From contig VZDJ01000116.1 in assembly GCA_008694505.1 (NCBI GenBank), positions 25,325,666 to 25,389,665 of the forward strand: a stretch of 64,000 nt of DNA, written 5' to 3'. The position numbers were made by a program, and so were the translations under genes. This document shows, piece after piece, positions 23,123 to 35,627 of the stretch; the first letter of the stretch is position 1; each line of letters starts with the position of its first letter. The notes beneath the pieces were generated by a model that did no database searches, was not told the origin of the DNA, and was given only the letters and a program-made list of their open reading frames with translations. Origin of the DNA: Cyanoderma ruficeps (taxonomy: Eukaryota; Chordata; Aves; Passeriformes; Timaliidae).

Positions 23123-26100
23123 AAGCCTGCAAATAGAAATGCTCACCCCAACCCTTTGTTCATATAAATTAAAAGTGGAAGTGAGGTCAGAAGGAGAACT
23201 TTGCCTACAGTGTGTGATGAAATCAAGCCTTTGTAACGAGTAAAATCAAACATTTGACATAACTGTTTTGTTTATCGTTGCATAGACCATCATAACTACT
23301 GATGTTGGTTAATTTTGATACCTGTGCAGTCTCTCCCTGACTTTATTATCCAATCAGACCAAAGCCATGCATCTAACTTCCTTAGAAAAATCAGTTAATG
23401 CATTCTACAGAAAAATAAAACTTCCTAGTGAGAGTAAAAGAGGTACCTCATGCAAAAGGAAAAAAAAAAGGAAAAAAAATCTTACTGTGGAACAATATTT
23501 TTCTCTCTTTCCAGTTTTCCTATACAGTGAGACCTCCTGCTTTTTTTGGTAGCTCTCCATATTCATGAAAGATGGAGACAATCAATGTTTTGAAGAGAGG
23601 CGTTTACCTTTTTGATGGGCTAGGCATGCTCTGTGCTAATGTTATTCTTTTAAAAAACAAACAGCAAAAAAAGTTTTCTGTGCTTTCAACAGAAATGCTC
23701 GTTCATTATAAATATGGGGAGTAAATTGCCCTGGCTTTCTTTACAGTGTGATTTACCACACTCAAGAACTTTATGATGTCTCTCTTTGCCTTTTCATCTC
23801 TAGATTAAACAGCCGCAGTTCCTGAATTATTTGTGTTCACTGCAAAGGGATTTGCAATGAGTATATTGTATAATGATAGTCACAGAATGGTATCCTAGAA
23901 ACATAACCTTATATGTGTTTGAGAGACTATCAGACATGACAGAGCAAATGAATAAGAAAATAAGCATCAAATGGAACAGGAGAAGTACTAAGAATTGTAG
24001 AGTGGGGTATGAAATAGAGTATTTACCAGTACTGATTAGAAAAAACAGTACAAAACCACAAAGAAGAGGGAGCTGCTCACAGCTCTGAAGGAATGGGCTT
24101 GTGATGTTCAGGAAGGGCGAGATGATAATTCCACACACATCCCAACTGCCGAAGGATGACCCATAGATTTATAGGATGTCCATCAGAGACACACTTTGCC
24201 TGGAAGATAAAAACAATTCAATGTTGAAGAAACAGAGCAAATAAACATTAAATTGATGGGATTAGGGAAAATCCTGACTCCTTGGAGAGCAGAGGTTGAT
24301 TAAGAGCAACTCTGCCAAAAAAAAAAAAAATTAAATGGGAAGTAACTGTGATCTAATGACAGGAGCTGATGTGGAATTTGGAAATAAAACCAGACTTTAG
24401 GGGGAAAAATCCTGGAGGAGGAAAAATGGATTAGAGTTCCTCCCTGGAAGGAACTCATAAATGTTCATTTCTCCTAAATGAACATTTTCAGTTGAAGAAC
24501 CACAGAGTCCTTTGCTCTGATTTGGCTCCTGTGGCAGTTTTTGTGCTTCTGCAGATGTATAGACAGGAAGGTGTGCATTTTGTACGAGTAAAAAGGTGTG
24601 AGATTGCTCTGGTAGCTAATTTAAGAACAGGATGTAATGATGATTCTGTAGTTTTGTCTTAACCCAATGAAGAAGGAAAATGAGCTGAGTGAATGTGGGG
24701 CCAAAAGGAACCCAAACTATCAAGTGATAATGAAAGTTAAACCCAGTATAGTCCCCCTAAAATATAATAAATGAATGAGTTTCCCACTAATTTTGATATT
24801 TTTCCTATAAACCCTAGTTCTTTTTCAACAAATTAAAAGCTGATTGGAAAAAAAACAAGAAACAACAATTGCTTCTGCTTGTTATTAAGAAAAGATTTCA
24901 ATTTCCTAGGGAACAGATTAACCAAGCATCAAAGTATAGCAGCATGACATTTCTTTTTATTTTTAATTTTTCATGTGACATTTTCATTGGACACATCAGA
25001 GAAAGCAGCAGGCAGGCTGTTTTGGCTTTAAAGCTGGAGAAATAGAAGAAATAGATAATTCAGATTCAAGCAGATGTAAGATCAACATAAAAGATGCTGT
25101 TTTGGGGAAGTCAGTGACATTGGCTGATCAAGTAACCCCACATTTCTGTCTCAATGTTTTCTTTGCTAGATCTCTTGAGGCTGCCAGCAGCAATCACTTT
25201 GTTAACCAGAAAACAAAACGGTAATTGGAAATTCGCTTAAAAATGTAACCTTCTGAATAAATCCAGGTCCAGAACAAGAAATTATGCAAACCTAATGGAT
25301 TATGTTAAAATGAAAGAGCTAGAGGGTGAGATTAATCACAGTGAAAAGTGCTGAAGGAGTTTCATTGAATGTTTAGGGATGAAGAATGTGACTTATTAGC
25401 AAAGAAATCCACAAACCAAAAGCAAAATAAAGCTGAAACTGGAGCAGAAACCTGAGAGCTTTAAAATGGAAGGAAATGGAGCAAAGTCCTGGGACTGATG
25501 CTGAGACCCATAAATCTGGAATTGCTCATGTGTGAGGATGAGCAGAGGCAGAAGAGACAAAGGAGGAAACCTAAACCCACAACACCCTCCCACACCTGTG
25601 TCTATTGTATTTCTGCCCCTCAGAAATCCGTGTAAATGATTAAGCACACAGGTATTTAACCCAGACCAAAATCAAAGCGTGAGCTTCCAGCAGCACTGCT
25701 GCCATCAGAAGTGTTTCCATCCATGCTTCCTCTGCTTGGAGTTCTCTTTGAAGCTGAATCTTTTCATGTGAGGTCTCAAAGCCTCATTTTTCCTCATGTT
25801 TTGCCTTCAGAAAAGAGAAGTCCCATCTGATCTGTGGGGACACCAGGCTTTAGAGCTTCCCCGCAGCAGCTGAGTGAGGCAATGTGCAGGGCAGAGGGAG
25901 GAGGGAGTGCAGTGGTGACACTGCTCATGCACTGGTGTGTGGTGTAAGCACACGACAGCCAGGCTGAGCTCTTGAAAGGAAATTTATTTCAAAAAATATG
26001 GGAAAACCCTCTATTTCCAGCTTTCTAATGAGGAAGGAGAATCTTATGGATATAATCAAGTGTGGAGACAAGATATGGTGGCTTTGTGCTGCCCTAAAGC

Positions 26101-27439
26101 TGGCTAGTGTTTCAAGTTATTGTGAAGGTGGGAAAATTCTCCTAATCTTTGCATAATCTATTTCTTTGTTTTATTTTTAAGAGTTAATTCTGAATTTAGG
26201 GCCCTAGTTGCTTTCTCTGGGACATGCACAAGACTTCCTATGTCTGTTATGTTAAAGAAGATGAGAACCTCTCGCTTTCCACACTGAATTAGAGCAGGAT
26301 TTGTGTGGATGCGGTCCATCTCCCCAAGATTTTGTCCTAAGGTGGCATTTTGCACCATTTTCCACCTGAAATCTTAATGTGATATATTCTAAATTGATTC
26401 TCCTTATCCTTGGGGCTCATCTGTGTGTTGGCTTGAGGGGCAGAGGGCTGGAGCAGCTGATCCCACAGTTCAGTCACACAGCAGGATCATTTTCCTTTCC
26501 TTCCTTCAGATGTCTGGTTTGATCCAGACATATTCTGCCACGGAGACCCCCTGGTCCCTGAGAACCTCTCCTAACAGATTCGTATTCCAAAATATGAAAG
26601 GATAATCCATCCATTTAGCTGTGATGTTGGCAGAGTCCCCAAGAAGTAAATCCCCCTGACACACTCTCAAAGTCTGAATGCTGAATAACTCATCCAATGT
26701 TCAGAGTAGATTTTAATTCTGTTCATTAATTTGTAAAGCAATTACATACTCATGTGAAGTCGGCATGCTTCAAAGAAGCAGCTGAAAAACCAAAAGGATT
26801 AGCTACAAGGCATAAGTATGTTAAATTCCCAATTTTTAAAACTAACCTTACAAATGGATAACTGTTCTGTTAAATCATACAAATCATAAAGTAAAATACA
26901 TAGTTTAAACCGATCATCCTTGTTTCTTTGCAGAGTTTACATGAAGTAAATTAATTTACTATTTCTACAAAACAAAAGTGGCTTTTTAAAATATAGATTA
27001 CTGGACTGGATTCTTTGTTCACACTGCACTTACTGTTCTAAATCTGTCAATGGCAGCCTTATTACACCTGATTTATCCGTGACATTGTGCTCTGCTGCGT
27101 AGGGGCTGAGCTGTGTTTGGAATGGGTCAATAGTGGATCAATCCTGATTAACTCTGAACATTTCTCTCATGGATCTGCTGCTACTCGAGGTGTCCCTCTT
27201 GTTGTGCAGCAGGAAAGGGTGGTGTCACTGGCACAAAATCAGCCTCTTCACTCTCCTCTCTTATTCCTGCATGGGATCAGAATATATGGGATCATTTGCA
27301 GCACAAGGCTGAGGCATTTTAGTTCCTTTAAGCATTAACTGCATTTGCTGTGTGTAAATTAGGATATGGCTTCCATTTAATTGTAAAAAANATACACACA
27401 TATATATACACCTTTCTATGTTATTAAAGAGTAAAAGTT
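23123..27439. other. gene-free stretch
   Basis: No recognised gene or transposon in 4.3 kb. A-rich patches occur at 23457-23480 and 24318-24331. An ambiguous base at 27391 sits between a short A run and a TA/CA-rich run (27392-27411). Open frames are at most 103 codons and unrecognised. Confidence 0.5.
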
Positions 27440-27525
27440 ACAGAATCACAAAATCATTTAAGTTGGAGGAAACCTGTAAGAACACTGAGTGCAACCTTTA
27501 ACTGATCACCACCTTGTCAACTCCG
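27440..27525 (-). mobile_element. CR1 LINE 3'-end fragment, older subfamily
   Basis: cagaatcacaaaatcattta, followed by agttggaggaaacct and a diverged gcaacctttaactgatcacc, matches the reverse complement of the CR1 subfamily tail whose 3' end reads ...tggttggactc...ccaacctaaatgattctgtg. High divergence indicates an old insertion. The leftward 3' end sits by an A/T-rich run. Confidence 0.65.
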
Positions 27526-28370
27526 ATTAAGATTTGATCTGTGGTGTGTTCATGGGAGCAGTTTCATGGCCTCTGATAGAATTATCCATATGAATAAAGA
27601 AATGGAATATAATGTGTGTGGAATTGAGGTCGGCCCTGCACAAACTCAAAGGGAATGCTTATTTGTTTAAATTTTGCCTTCACTTGCATTGAAAATGGAG
27701 AAAATAAGTTCCACAAACATTATGAAGCCATTTCTTCAGTCTTACCAGTATAAAAGCTTATTTCTGAAATTGTAACATCTACTTTAGGCGTAATTAGAAT
27801 AAAGCACTGCTGTTTTCTAATGTGGCAGGCTTGGCCTTTGCAAGCCAGTGTGCAGAAGGCACTTCGTACTTCAGTAATTTAAATTCATTTTTCCATTTAG
27901 GAAAATTACCAGATAATTATGTTTAGTGCATTGCAGATGTATAAAATCAACTTGTTGCAGGGGCAACCAGGCTGTGTTGCAGGCAGCTCTGGCTGCTTGA
28001 GCTGTGCAATTTGCAGTTATCTCTGCACTGGGGCGTGAGGGAGCAGCTCTGATGGGCCTCCATGAATTCAGTGTCTGTGTGGTGTATGGGTAAGATGTTA
28101 ATATGGTTGAAGCAGATTTTCCTGCACTTCTTTTGCCTTTCCAGCTTGGAAAGAATATCTGCCTCTGACCCTTAGATACGGCATCAAACATGTACTTGCT
28201 TGTATGTGTCCATATAGACTTTACCTCAGTTTGCCCCTCTCCCAGTGTCTGGTTCCCTGCAGGTGAATTTTTGGCATGTTCTGAATCTTCATGTGAATCT
28301 GTTTGGGAATCTGCATGTTGAGGATGTGAAGGTTCAATTTTCCACTCAGTTGTTAGCCACTGGACACTTG
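27526..28370. other. gene-free stretch with one long open frame
   Basis: No recognised repeat. It contains most of the 170-codon open frame described separately. Confidence 0.45.
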
Positions 28371-28383
28371 GGAGTGATGCCAT
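27871..28383 (-). other. unrecognised 170-codon open frame, probably non-coding
   Basis: An uninterrupted minus-strand frame starting at an ATG at 28383. The translation is polar in its first half (rich in Ser, Thr, His, Gln, Glu) and alternates with Trp-containing stretches. I see no signal peptide, membrane span or catalytic motif. It begins 8 bases inside the left edge of the LTR at 28375-28816, so its start codon would come from the transposon. I cannot assign a function. Chance is the default explanation. Confidence 0.12.
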
Positions 28384-28635
28384 AAGTTTTAGCTTTCGTA
28401 TTTTTCATATTCTGTGCTGCCCAGGGGTGCAGTTCTGAGCTCACATTCAGTGTCACTCAGCTCTTCACAGAACAGGGAGACAAAACAAATCCTTTTCCTG
28501 CTGGAGACCAAGGACAACTTTCAGGCCCAAAAGCACAAACAAGGGCGGCTGAAGGGAGGAACAAGAAGGATGGGACCTCACAACCTGGAGCTGGAATTGG
28601 ACAATTAAACCCCAATATGCAAATGGACCAAAACT

Positions 28636-28642
28636 TATAAAA
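28636..28642 (+). promoter_or_regulatory. LTR TATA box
   Basis: TATAAAA inside the LTR at 28375-28816, about 110 bp upstream of its AATAAA. If active it would drive transcription rightward. Activity cannot be judged from sequence. Confidence 0.55.
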
Positions 28643-28748
28643 GTGAGACCTTGTGACCGGGCAGCCGTTTTGTGACCATTTTGGGTCCACCTTGGGGGTA
28701 GCCCTGGTCAGGCCCTGTCCTGCCCCAGGTGGATCCTGGGGGCCTTTC

Positions 28749-28754
28749 AATAAA
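28749..28754 (+). terminator. LTR polyadenylation signal
   Basis: A canonical AATAAA within the LTR, followed by a T-rich and GT-containing downstream region. It could polyadenylate transcripts that read through on the + strand. Confidence 0.55.
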
Positions 28755-28820
28755 TATCTACTTTATTCTCTAGCTCTGTCCAGTCTCTGTTTCAGGTCAG
28801 CCTTCCCAAGGCCTCAGGAG

Positions 28821-31800
28821 AAGTCTTTGGCAATGCCTTTGAGCCAAGCTGTTCCTCTCTCGGGAAGGTCAAAATTTAAAGCTTGAACGAGTGACATTTT
28901 CTGTCTTTTTCTACAAACCTTGTGACAGATGTTAAAGGCACTGCTCTGGGAGGTGAATACCCTTGGGAATTCAGACTGAAGCTTTTCTCCTCACCCTTCC
29001 TGAAGACTCAGAGAAATTCTTGCCTTGCTTCCTTGCCAATAATCCTGGCTTTGGCAACGTGCTCCGTGGGTGATGTAGAAATCACAGCAGCTTTGTCTGT
29101 TACCTGAAGAAAAATAGAAATATGTCAAAAAAACCCCATACTGTAGATGGAAGTGAGTGATTTGTGATAATTTTAGGTGATTCAGAGCCCTTTGCATATT
29201 TACTTTCTAATCAAGAAGGAGATGCAGGTGGAGCAAGCACAGTTCAGCTCAAGATCTTCCAGTACACGTGTCATGGACTTCCTCAGTTTCTCGTCCCATC
29301 TGACTTCATGGACAAAGCTATTTTGACCCAGGATAGCTGGTTTTGGTGTATTATTTGTCTTAGTCATTTCTATTACTGAAAGGATTGAGGGAAATACATA
29401 CTCCACAAATACAAACCCCACTACAGAGTGGGGAAATAATTGTTTTTCCATTCCCTCCCTTTTACTATAATGGCCATTTAAAAAAAAAAAGGCATGAAGT
29501 TAATAATCCAAAAGTTTGACATTGGGGATTGCTGCTGCTATTAAGGACTGTTTCAAACTGAACTCTTGATCCTCAGATGACAGGAAAAGAAAACTCCATG
29601 AAAAGCTGCACTCCTGGTATGTGAATATGAAGATTGGTGCAATACTTCCCTAATGCCAAATCAGTGCAAAGGTTTGAAAGGATTAGAATTTTAATTATTT
29701 ACAGAAAATTACTTAATGTGTCATTGATTCAAATTCTTTTGCTGGTTATGGCACTGGCACAGTATTTTAAATTTTATAGCATTCAAAGCAATTATTTTTG
29801 TGTTGGATATTTCTTGAAAGGTAATTTTCACCCAGTTTGCTTTTTACAAGAAGAGATTATCTTAAAATATAAACATTGATAAATGGGTCTGACAACACAA
29901 CAGACTGCCCAATATTTTTCTCCTGAAATTCCAGTTTCAATGGATTTAGGATTTATGTGTTCTCAAGGAACGTTGTTGATTAAATGAAATTAAATATTTG
30001 ACTTCTTAAAGGTCAGCAGGTTATATACAGCTAAGATTGTAAAAATATTCAAAATGCTAAAGAATTGGACTAAGAAACAGTTCCACCCTACTGATACAAA
30101 AAGTGTAGTCATGGGGACTGAGTCTGTAAATGAGCAAAATACTCACAAGAGTCAAGCTGAGAATGTGAACTTAGACACAAATTAATTTGTATCTGTTTCA
30201 TGCAGCACCATTAAAATTCTTTCCACAAATAAAAGTGAATGGGGTTTGAATCCACTCTAAGTATAGTGTTAGACATAAGTAAACAGTTTAAATTTGTGAA
30301 ATCTCTCCTATTCAAAAGTGCTATATTTGGTGTATAAGGCTGCACATAGAAGGAATAGGTCATTATAATCTCTGAGAAAAAGTGTTTAATGAACTCCAAT
30401 TAGATTTTCCTGTCGGTTGAAATGTGAGAAGTTCCATACTTACAATTAATCTGAATTTCTTTGTTAGAAAAAATACAAGGAGGAGGAGTGCCCAAGTTGC
30501 CCTCAATTTGTTCTCTAATTTGGGCTGTAACCTTTCTTTGCAGATATTCCTGGAGCATGATGGGCAGGGTGAGTGTGGAGTGGATGAGGTTGGTTTGTGT
30601 CCTTCAAAACTGTGGGAAAACTCGAGAGATTTCAATTTTCCTGTTTCCAAGAGGAAAAAGTTTAGACCCCAGTGCAATATTGCATGTGAATGATTTTATG
30701 TTCAGCATTATGATGATGCAAGCCACAGCAACGTGGAATGCTGCAATAGACAGATGTAGATGATTATTTAAAATGTTTTTGTAATTAACTTGCCCAATTC
30801 CATTAGCTTATAAGTGTCTACTACCCAGCATAACTAATAGGAATTTTATGGGGAATCAATTAGGGGGGGAAAGCAGATTCTCTGGCTCTTATGATCTGGA
30901 AAGATAAGAATTCAGGAACAGAAATAGAGTTTGTCATTTCTCTCAGAATTCAAACAAATTATACATCTGGCTCAGGGAGCAGTTACAAATCGTGGGTTTT
31001 ATAGAAAAGCTGTTTGGAAAAAAAACCCCTCATACTAAAGCCAAAAACTTAAATCAATGAAAGTACCTATTAAATAGCATGGAACAGCTCGGGTAACATG
31101 AGCAAAAGAAATGAAATTCATAATTAGAATATTGGAGGGCTTGTAGCAATGGCTGGGAACAAGCAAATTGTTCATGGAAAGCTTCTCAGAGCTGGGATTA
31201 GAGTAATGGATGCCTTGAATTAGACTGATTTAGGTACTTAGGGTAGGAATGCAAGCTCCCAAATACACTTAGAAGAACAGGGTGTAGTTATGTGGAATGA
31301 CATAATTGCGCTTTCATTGCTAAGCTGGTTTCTTGAAGCGTGTGAGAGAAATGTAAGAGGATTTATAACTGAATTAGGAGCTGGGATCCTGTCACAGCCA
31401 AGGCTCTGTATGGAGATTTGGTGGTGATGTCAGGGGAAAGCTGGCCAAAAGCAGGAAAACCATTTTGTGTAAGATGGGTTATCTCCCTTTGTCCCTCCAA
31501 GTGAATTCTGTGGGAAGTGACCAAGGTGGAAAATTCAAGCACAGGCTGTCAGATTAATGATTTCTGTTTGAGCTCAGACTTTAGACTAGACATTATTTTG
31601 AAATTCATTATTTTTACTTCCACTGGGACTGGCTTTTCTCAGCATCAGGGAATATTGTAGAGACAGGATCTCTGTGTCACAATTTTTCTGGCTTTATTTG
31701 TTGTAGTGGTTATTTTCTTTCATCTAAGATGTGCTGCTGCAAGAGGTTATCTTTCTTTCTTTCTTTGATTTTGCACTGTAGATACCCATAATGTTGATTT

Positions 31801-33665
31801 GCCAAGTTCTGACTTGCTGCTGCCATGCAGAATGAACAAAAAATAGAAGATATTTCATTGAAATAATTAATCTACTGGTGCCATAAGTTAAACTTTAAAT
31901 TGATCTGACATTGAATATGGCTGGTGGTATTGCCTGATGGGTTAGTATTACTAAATGTTATTTCTACTACTAAAAGCCATGTGAAAAAAATTGTAATTTT
32001 TTGGTACTATGTTTGAGGTTTGTACTGGTAGCAATAATAACAAGAACACTAATAATAGCAATAATAAAAAAGCCCCAATATTTCTTGGTGAATATCTTAT
32101 TTTCTGCAGTAGCTTTCGTTTCCCCACAGTCCAGAAACTTTTGCCTGCTTCCTTTTTATGTCCTTATATATTATTATCTGAAGAATGCTGAAAAGAAGTA
32201 AAGTAACAATAAAGCAAGAATGACCTTTTAATACCTAAAAATTGAGTAACTGGGAATAAATTAACGTCTCTCTTACCTGTTCTTCATACACAACATATAT
32301 GCATGCAGTGATGAAGGAAAAAAACCCATTACTGTTGCTGATAAGGCCAGCAAGAAATATCATAAAAGTTTGGAATTTTTCTAAAGATTCTTCAGAATGC
32401 CACTAGAAGCAACCCAGGGATGTATGGCTCAAATTTTGTGTTTGTTTTTAATTCCTGGGGGACTTTAAGAGAAAGGATCACCAGTCGTTCCCTCTATAAA
32501 AAAAAAAGATTTAATGAATGAGTTAAGGAGTTTAGATATAAAATTGTTCTCTCTGAAGTTTGTTATGAGTAGAAATAAAGTCCTTTTCATTTATTTCAAT
32601 ATAAAACCCTTCTACTGCTCATTTTATACAGCAGTGGATCAGTTTCCTACTCACGTGGTTGTTGCAAAGATGATTCTTTCACACCTCCACAGATGCTCTG
32701 ACCTGGAAAGCAGCCAGAGCAGCCCCAGGATGTCTCGAATTTCACCTGATCCTGATGTGCCTCCGAGTCCTGTCAAACCTCAATGTGTGCCCAAGAGCAC
32801 TGTCAGTGCCCTCCTCCTGCAGTGCTGCCCACGGGGAATTCACAGGGATGACCTTGAGGTTTTCTGGAATCCAGAGCACACGTTTAATTCTCATGGATAT
32901 GTAACAAATCCACCAGGAGAAATTTTAGCCCTGCTCTTCATTTTTGCACTACAACCCCAAAAAGAGGTTTAGATCCCATAGCCACTGAGGTTCCTATATA
33001 AATATGTACTGCAAATTGTATTATTTGTGTCCTTCTGCCCTAAGGAGTATTTTGTCCCCTGAAGTACATGGTACAGGGCTGGGGCAGAATTAAACCTCCT
33101 GAATCTGCTTTGTTTCCACCAGTTTTAGTATTTCTGTCTTGTTCTCTTAAATGAGAATTATAAATGGGGACCAGATCCTCCAAGCTAATTTCCTGTGAAG
33201 CATTCTGAGGTTTTGGGAGTTAAATTAAATTTTTTTTGTCACTTAATATCAGTGTTTATCACTCAATCTAGATATACAGACCATTAAATTTAACATCTTG
33301 GAAAACATGAATACGTCTTTAAGCTGCTATGGTACAGTTTGTTATGTTCATTATCACTTCGCCATTCTGTTAAATCCCTTGAGACTCTCCTCTAGAGATT
33401 TTAAGGCTTTCTTAATTATGATTAAGGAGTTATTAAGCCATTTTCTACAGGACTATGTTTGATCAGCTGTAATTTGATGCACACATTGGTAAGAATTGGG
33501 AGTGCTTATTGATAGTGACAGACATGCAAGTTTAATATGCAAGGTGTGCACAGCCCCATTGCTCTGGCAGAGTTGTTCACTATTTATTCCTTACCAAGCC
33601 AAAAGAAAGAATTCAATTTTCTAGGCTTCGTTTTAGGCTGCTGGAGCATCAGGGGTCAATTTTTT
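28821..33665. other. gene-free stretch
   Basis: About 4.8 kb with no recognised gene or transposon. Short simple repeats include (CTTT)n near 31749-31766. The 152-codon + strand open frame at 32514-32972 shows no recognised motif. Confidence 0.5.
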
Positions 33666-33700
33666 ATTATTATTATTATTATTGTTGTTGTTGTTGTTGT
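33666..33700. repeat. compound microsatellite (ATT)6(GTT)5
   Basis: Perfect trinucleotide runs in register: six ATT units (33666-33683), then five GTT units. The switch of a single base between the two halves is typical of a point change that was later amplified. Confidence 0.95.
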
Positions 33701-35111
33701 ATATTTGCTCAACAGCTTTTGTGACTGGTGGCACCATCAGGCTTCCCAGGCCATTCCCTGCAGAGCTCCTTTCCAGCCACTGTGTCCCAGTCTGGGCTGT
33801 GATTCCTTCCCAGCTGCAATGGGGACAATGGGACAACACAGACAAATGCAGACCCCAGTGTTTAAAAACGTTTTATCTATAAGAAACTGTTTCAGCTCCT
33901 CTGTTCAATCCCATGCCAATGCTTAGCCCAAACATGTCTGAGTTTTCACATTTTCCCCAGCAAAGGCCATTTTTTGTGTGTTTTTCTGCAGCCTCTGTTT
34001 TCTATTTCATACAGGAGCACCTGGCAGTGTCTGCTCCCCAGACCCCCCAGGATGAAAAGTGATTGCTTGTTGCTTTCGGCCAGGCAAAAATATAAAAATA
34101 TTATAGCTTTTTTCCACTTTACTCTGCCCTTTAAAGTTTCCGGTTGCTATCAATTTCTGCATTCCCTGTTCCACGTTTTCTGGCAACTCCTACAATTAAT
34201 TTGGGGTTTGTGCTAAGGAGAACCCCCCATATTCCTTTGTCCCAAACATCCCCTTTTCCAAAAGATTTAGTTGTCTACCTTGCCTGAATTATTTTGTGAT
34301 GCTGCACATGAGGATTTTGTTCTGGACCTGGGAGGAAATCTGAGGTGGTTTCAATGCAGCATGGAGGAGCCAAGCTTGGGATGGGATTTTATTTGAGAAA
34401 GCAGAGAGAGGACTGACAAGAAGGTTGATAGAATTTGTATTCTATTCAATTCACACTGAATTTCTGCACTTAGAATTGGACATAAAAAACATTGAGCTGT
34501 CCTGCAGCAGATCTTCAGAGCTTTCTCTTTCCAAGCCTTGGAGAGGAACAGCTGTTCCCTAAAGGCTGTGGGACTCTGTATGTCCAGCAAGGCAGCTGCT
34601 CCGGGGCAGAACCACCTCCCCAGCCTCTGAATCTTTTGACTTCCCTTAAGCAGAGAAATGCAAGTCAGCAGCTTGAGATGAAAATTTTAATTAATTACTG
34701 CAAGGTAATTAACGAGCAAAAATTTCTACCTGTGCCAAGGGTCTGGTTTGCGAGTGTGTGCAGCTGCAGGGTATGGGCAGGTCACAGGCACAAGCTGAAA
34801 TCAGCAGGATATTTTCAGTGCAGTTATTTGGTTTTGTTTAAGGATTAATGCTTTTGCTTTTGTGTTTTTTATTTAGTTTTCTTCAGTTTTCTGGTTTTTT
34901 GGTTGCTTGTGGGTTTCTTTGTTTGATTTTTGGTCTTTCCTATTTTGGAATAAAAAGATAGAAGGGTATTTCAAAACACGTGAAACATTTAGTGGGAATT
35001 CACAAGCTGATTCTTTTCTATTTCCATTTCCTTGGGAGCAGTATAGGGACGGTACAGCAGACCTGGCTGTGTAGGGAAAACCCTAAAAATGTAGGAAATA
35101 ACCTGGCTTTT
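33701..35111. other. gene-free stretch
   Basis: No recognised gene or repeat. Open frames are at most about 118 codons (34492-34848) and unrecognised. The region 34850-34930 is T/G-rich simple sequence. Confidence 0.5.
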
Positions 35112-35231
35112 GAGATTCCTGGAAGTGCCAAAGGTTGGACAGGGCTTTGAGCAACCTGGTCAGATTGAAGATGTCCCTGCCCATTCCTGGGATTGGACTA
35201 GAAAACTTTCCTGGTCTCTTCAACCCCAAAC
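35112..35231 (+). mobile_element. CR1 3'-region fragment, left arm of an inverted repeat
   Basis: On the + strand it reads gagattcctgg…ttggacagggctttgagcaa…cctggtcagattgaagatgt…ccctgccc, which is CR1 3'-region sequence in sense orientation. It stops at ttcaaccccaaac without the terminal 8-mer tail. It is a near-mirror of 35518-35627. Confidence 0.75.
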
Positions 35232-35466
35232 TAGTCTCTGATTTAATGGACAGCTAATCTCTCATTTCCTTAAGTGTTGTTAAATCTGGAGTGGGGGGAA
35301 ACCACACAAATTTTGAAAAATTAGAGCAGATCCATTTGCCTGGAATGCTTAATGTGGGAATGAAGAGACACAGACCCCAGCAAGGGGAGGGTTGAGGGAG
35401 TAGGTGCAGGATGTGCTGAGGATGGAGAGCAGGAATTGTCCTGTGCAGGGTCTCCCTGGCAGAGAG

Positions 35467-35504
35467 ACATATTAATATTGGTTAATATTAACATATTAAT
35501 ATTG
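35467..35504. repeat. A/T direct repeat in the spacer
   Basis: acatattaatattg occurs at 35467-35480 and again at 35491-35504, separated by gttaatatta, which itself partly mirrors the repeat. It lies in the loop between the two facing CR1 arms. Confidence 0.85.
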
Positions 35505-35517
35505 TTTTTTTCACCCA

Positions 35518-35627
35518 GTTTTGGGTTTGAAGAGACCAGTAAAGTCTTCTAGTCCAGCCCCTGACATGGGCAGGAACATCTTCAACCAGACCAGGTTGCT
35601 CCAACCTTGGACACTCCCAGGAATCTC
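35518..35627 (-). mobile_element. CR1 3'-region fragment, right arm of an inverted repeat
   Basis: Its reverse complement matches 35112-35231 almost end to end: the same start (gagattcctgg), the same blocks (gcaacctggtc, gttgaagatgt, tggactagaa, ctggtctcttcaa) and the same end (cccaaa). Apart from a gap of about 13 bases the arms look roughly 85-90% identical by eye. Confidence 0.8.

Larger units (their letters stand above)
28375..28816 (+). mobile_element. solo ERV LTR with intact promoter and polyA signals
   Basis: A 442-bp LTR from TGATGCC to GCCTCA, flanked by GGAG on each side (28371-28374 and 28817-28820), which suits a 4-bp target-site duplication. It contains a TATA box TATAAAA at 28636-28642 and AATAAA at 28749-28754, followed by a T- and GT-rich stretch, in correct LTR order on the + strand. 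The core (gtgaccattttgggtccacc, tcaataaatatctactttat) looks like a common avian ERV LTR. No adjacent viral genes. The termini rest on a short duplication and are less certain than the core. Confidence 0.65.

Noticed and set aside
32514..32972. 152-codon open frame with a Ser/Pro-rich middle
   Set aside because: No recognised family; no supporting splice or promoter context.
33537..33926. 129-codon open frame with Ile and Val runs
   Set aside because: The runs are a translation of the (ATT)n(GTT)n microsatellite; no domain or flanking coding signal.
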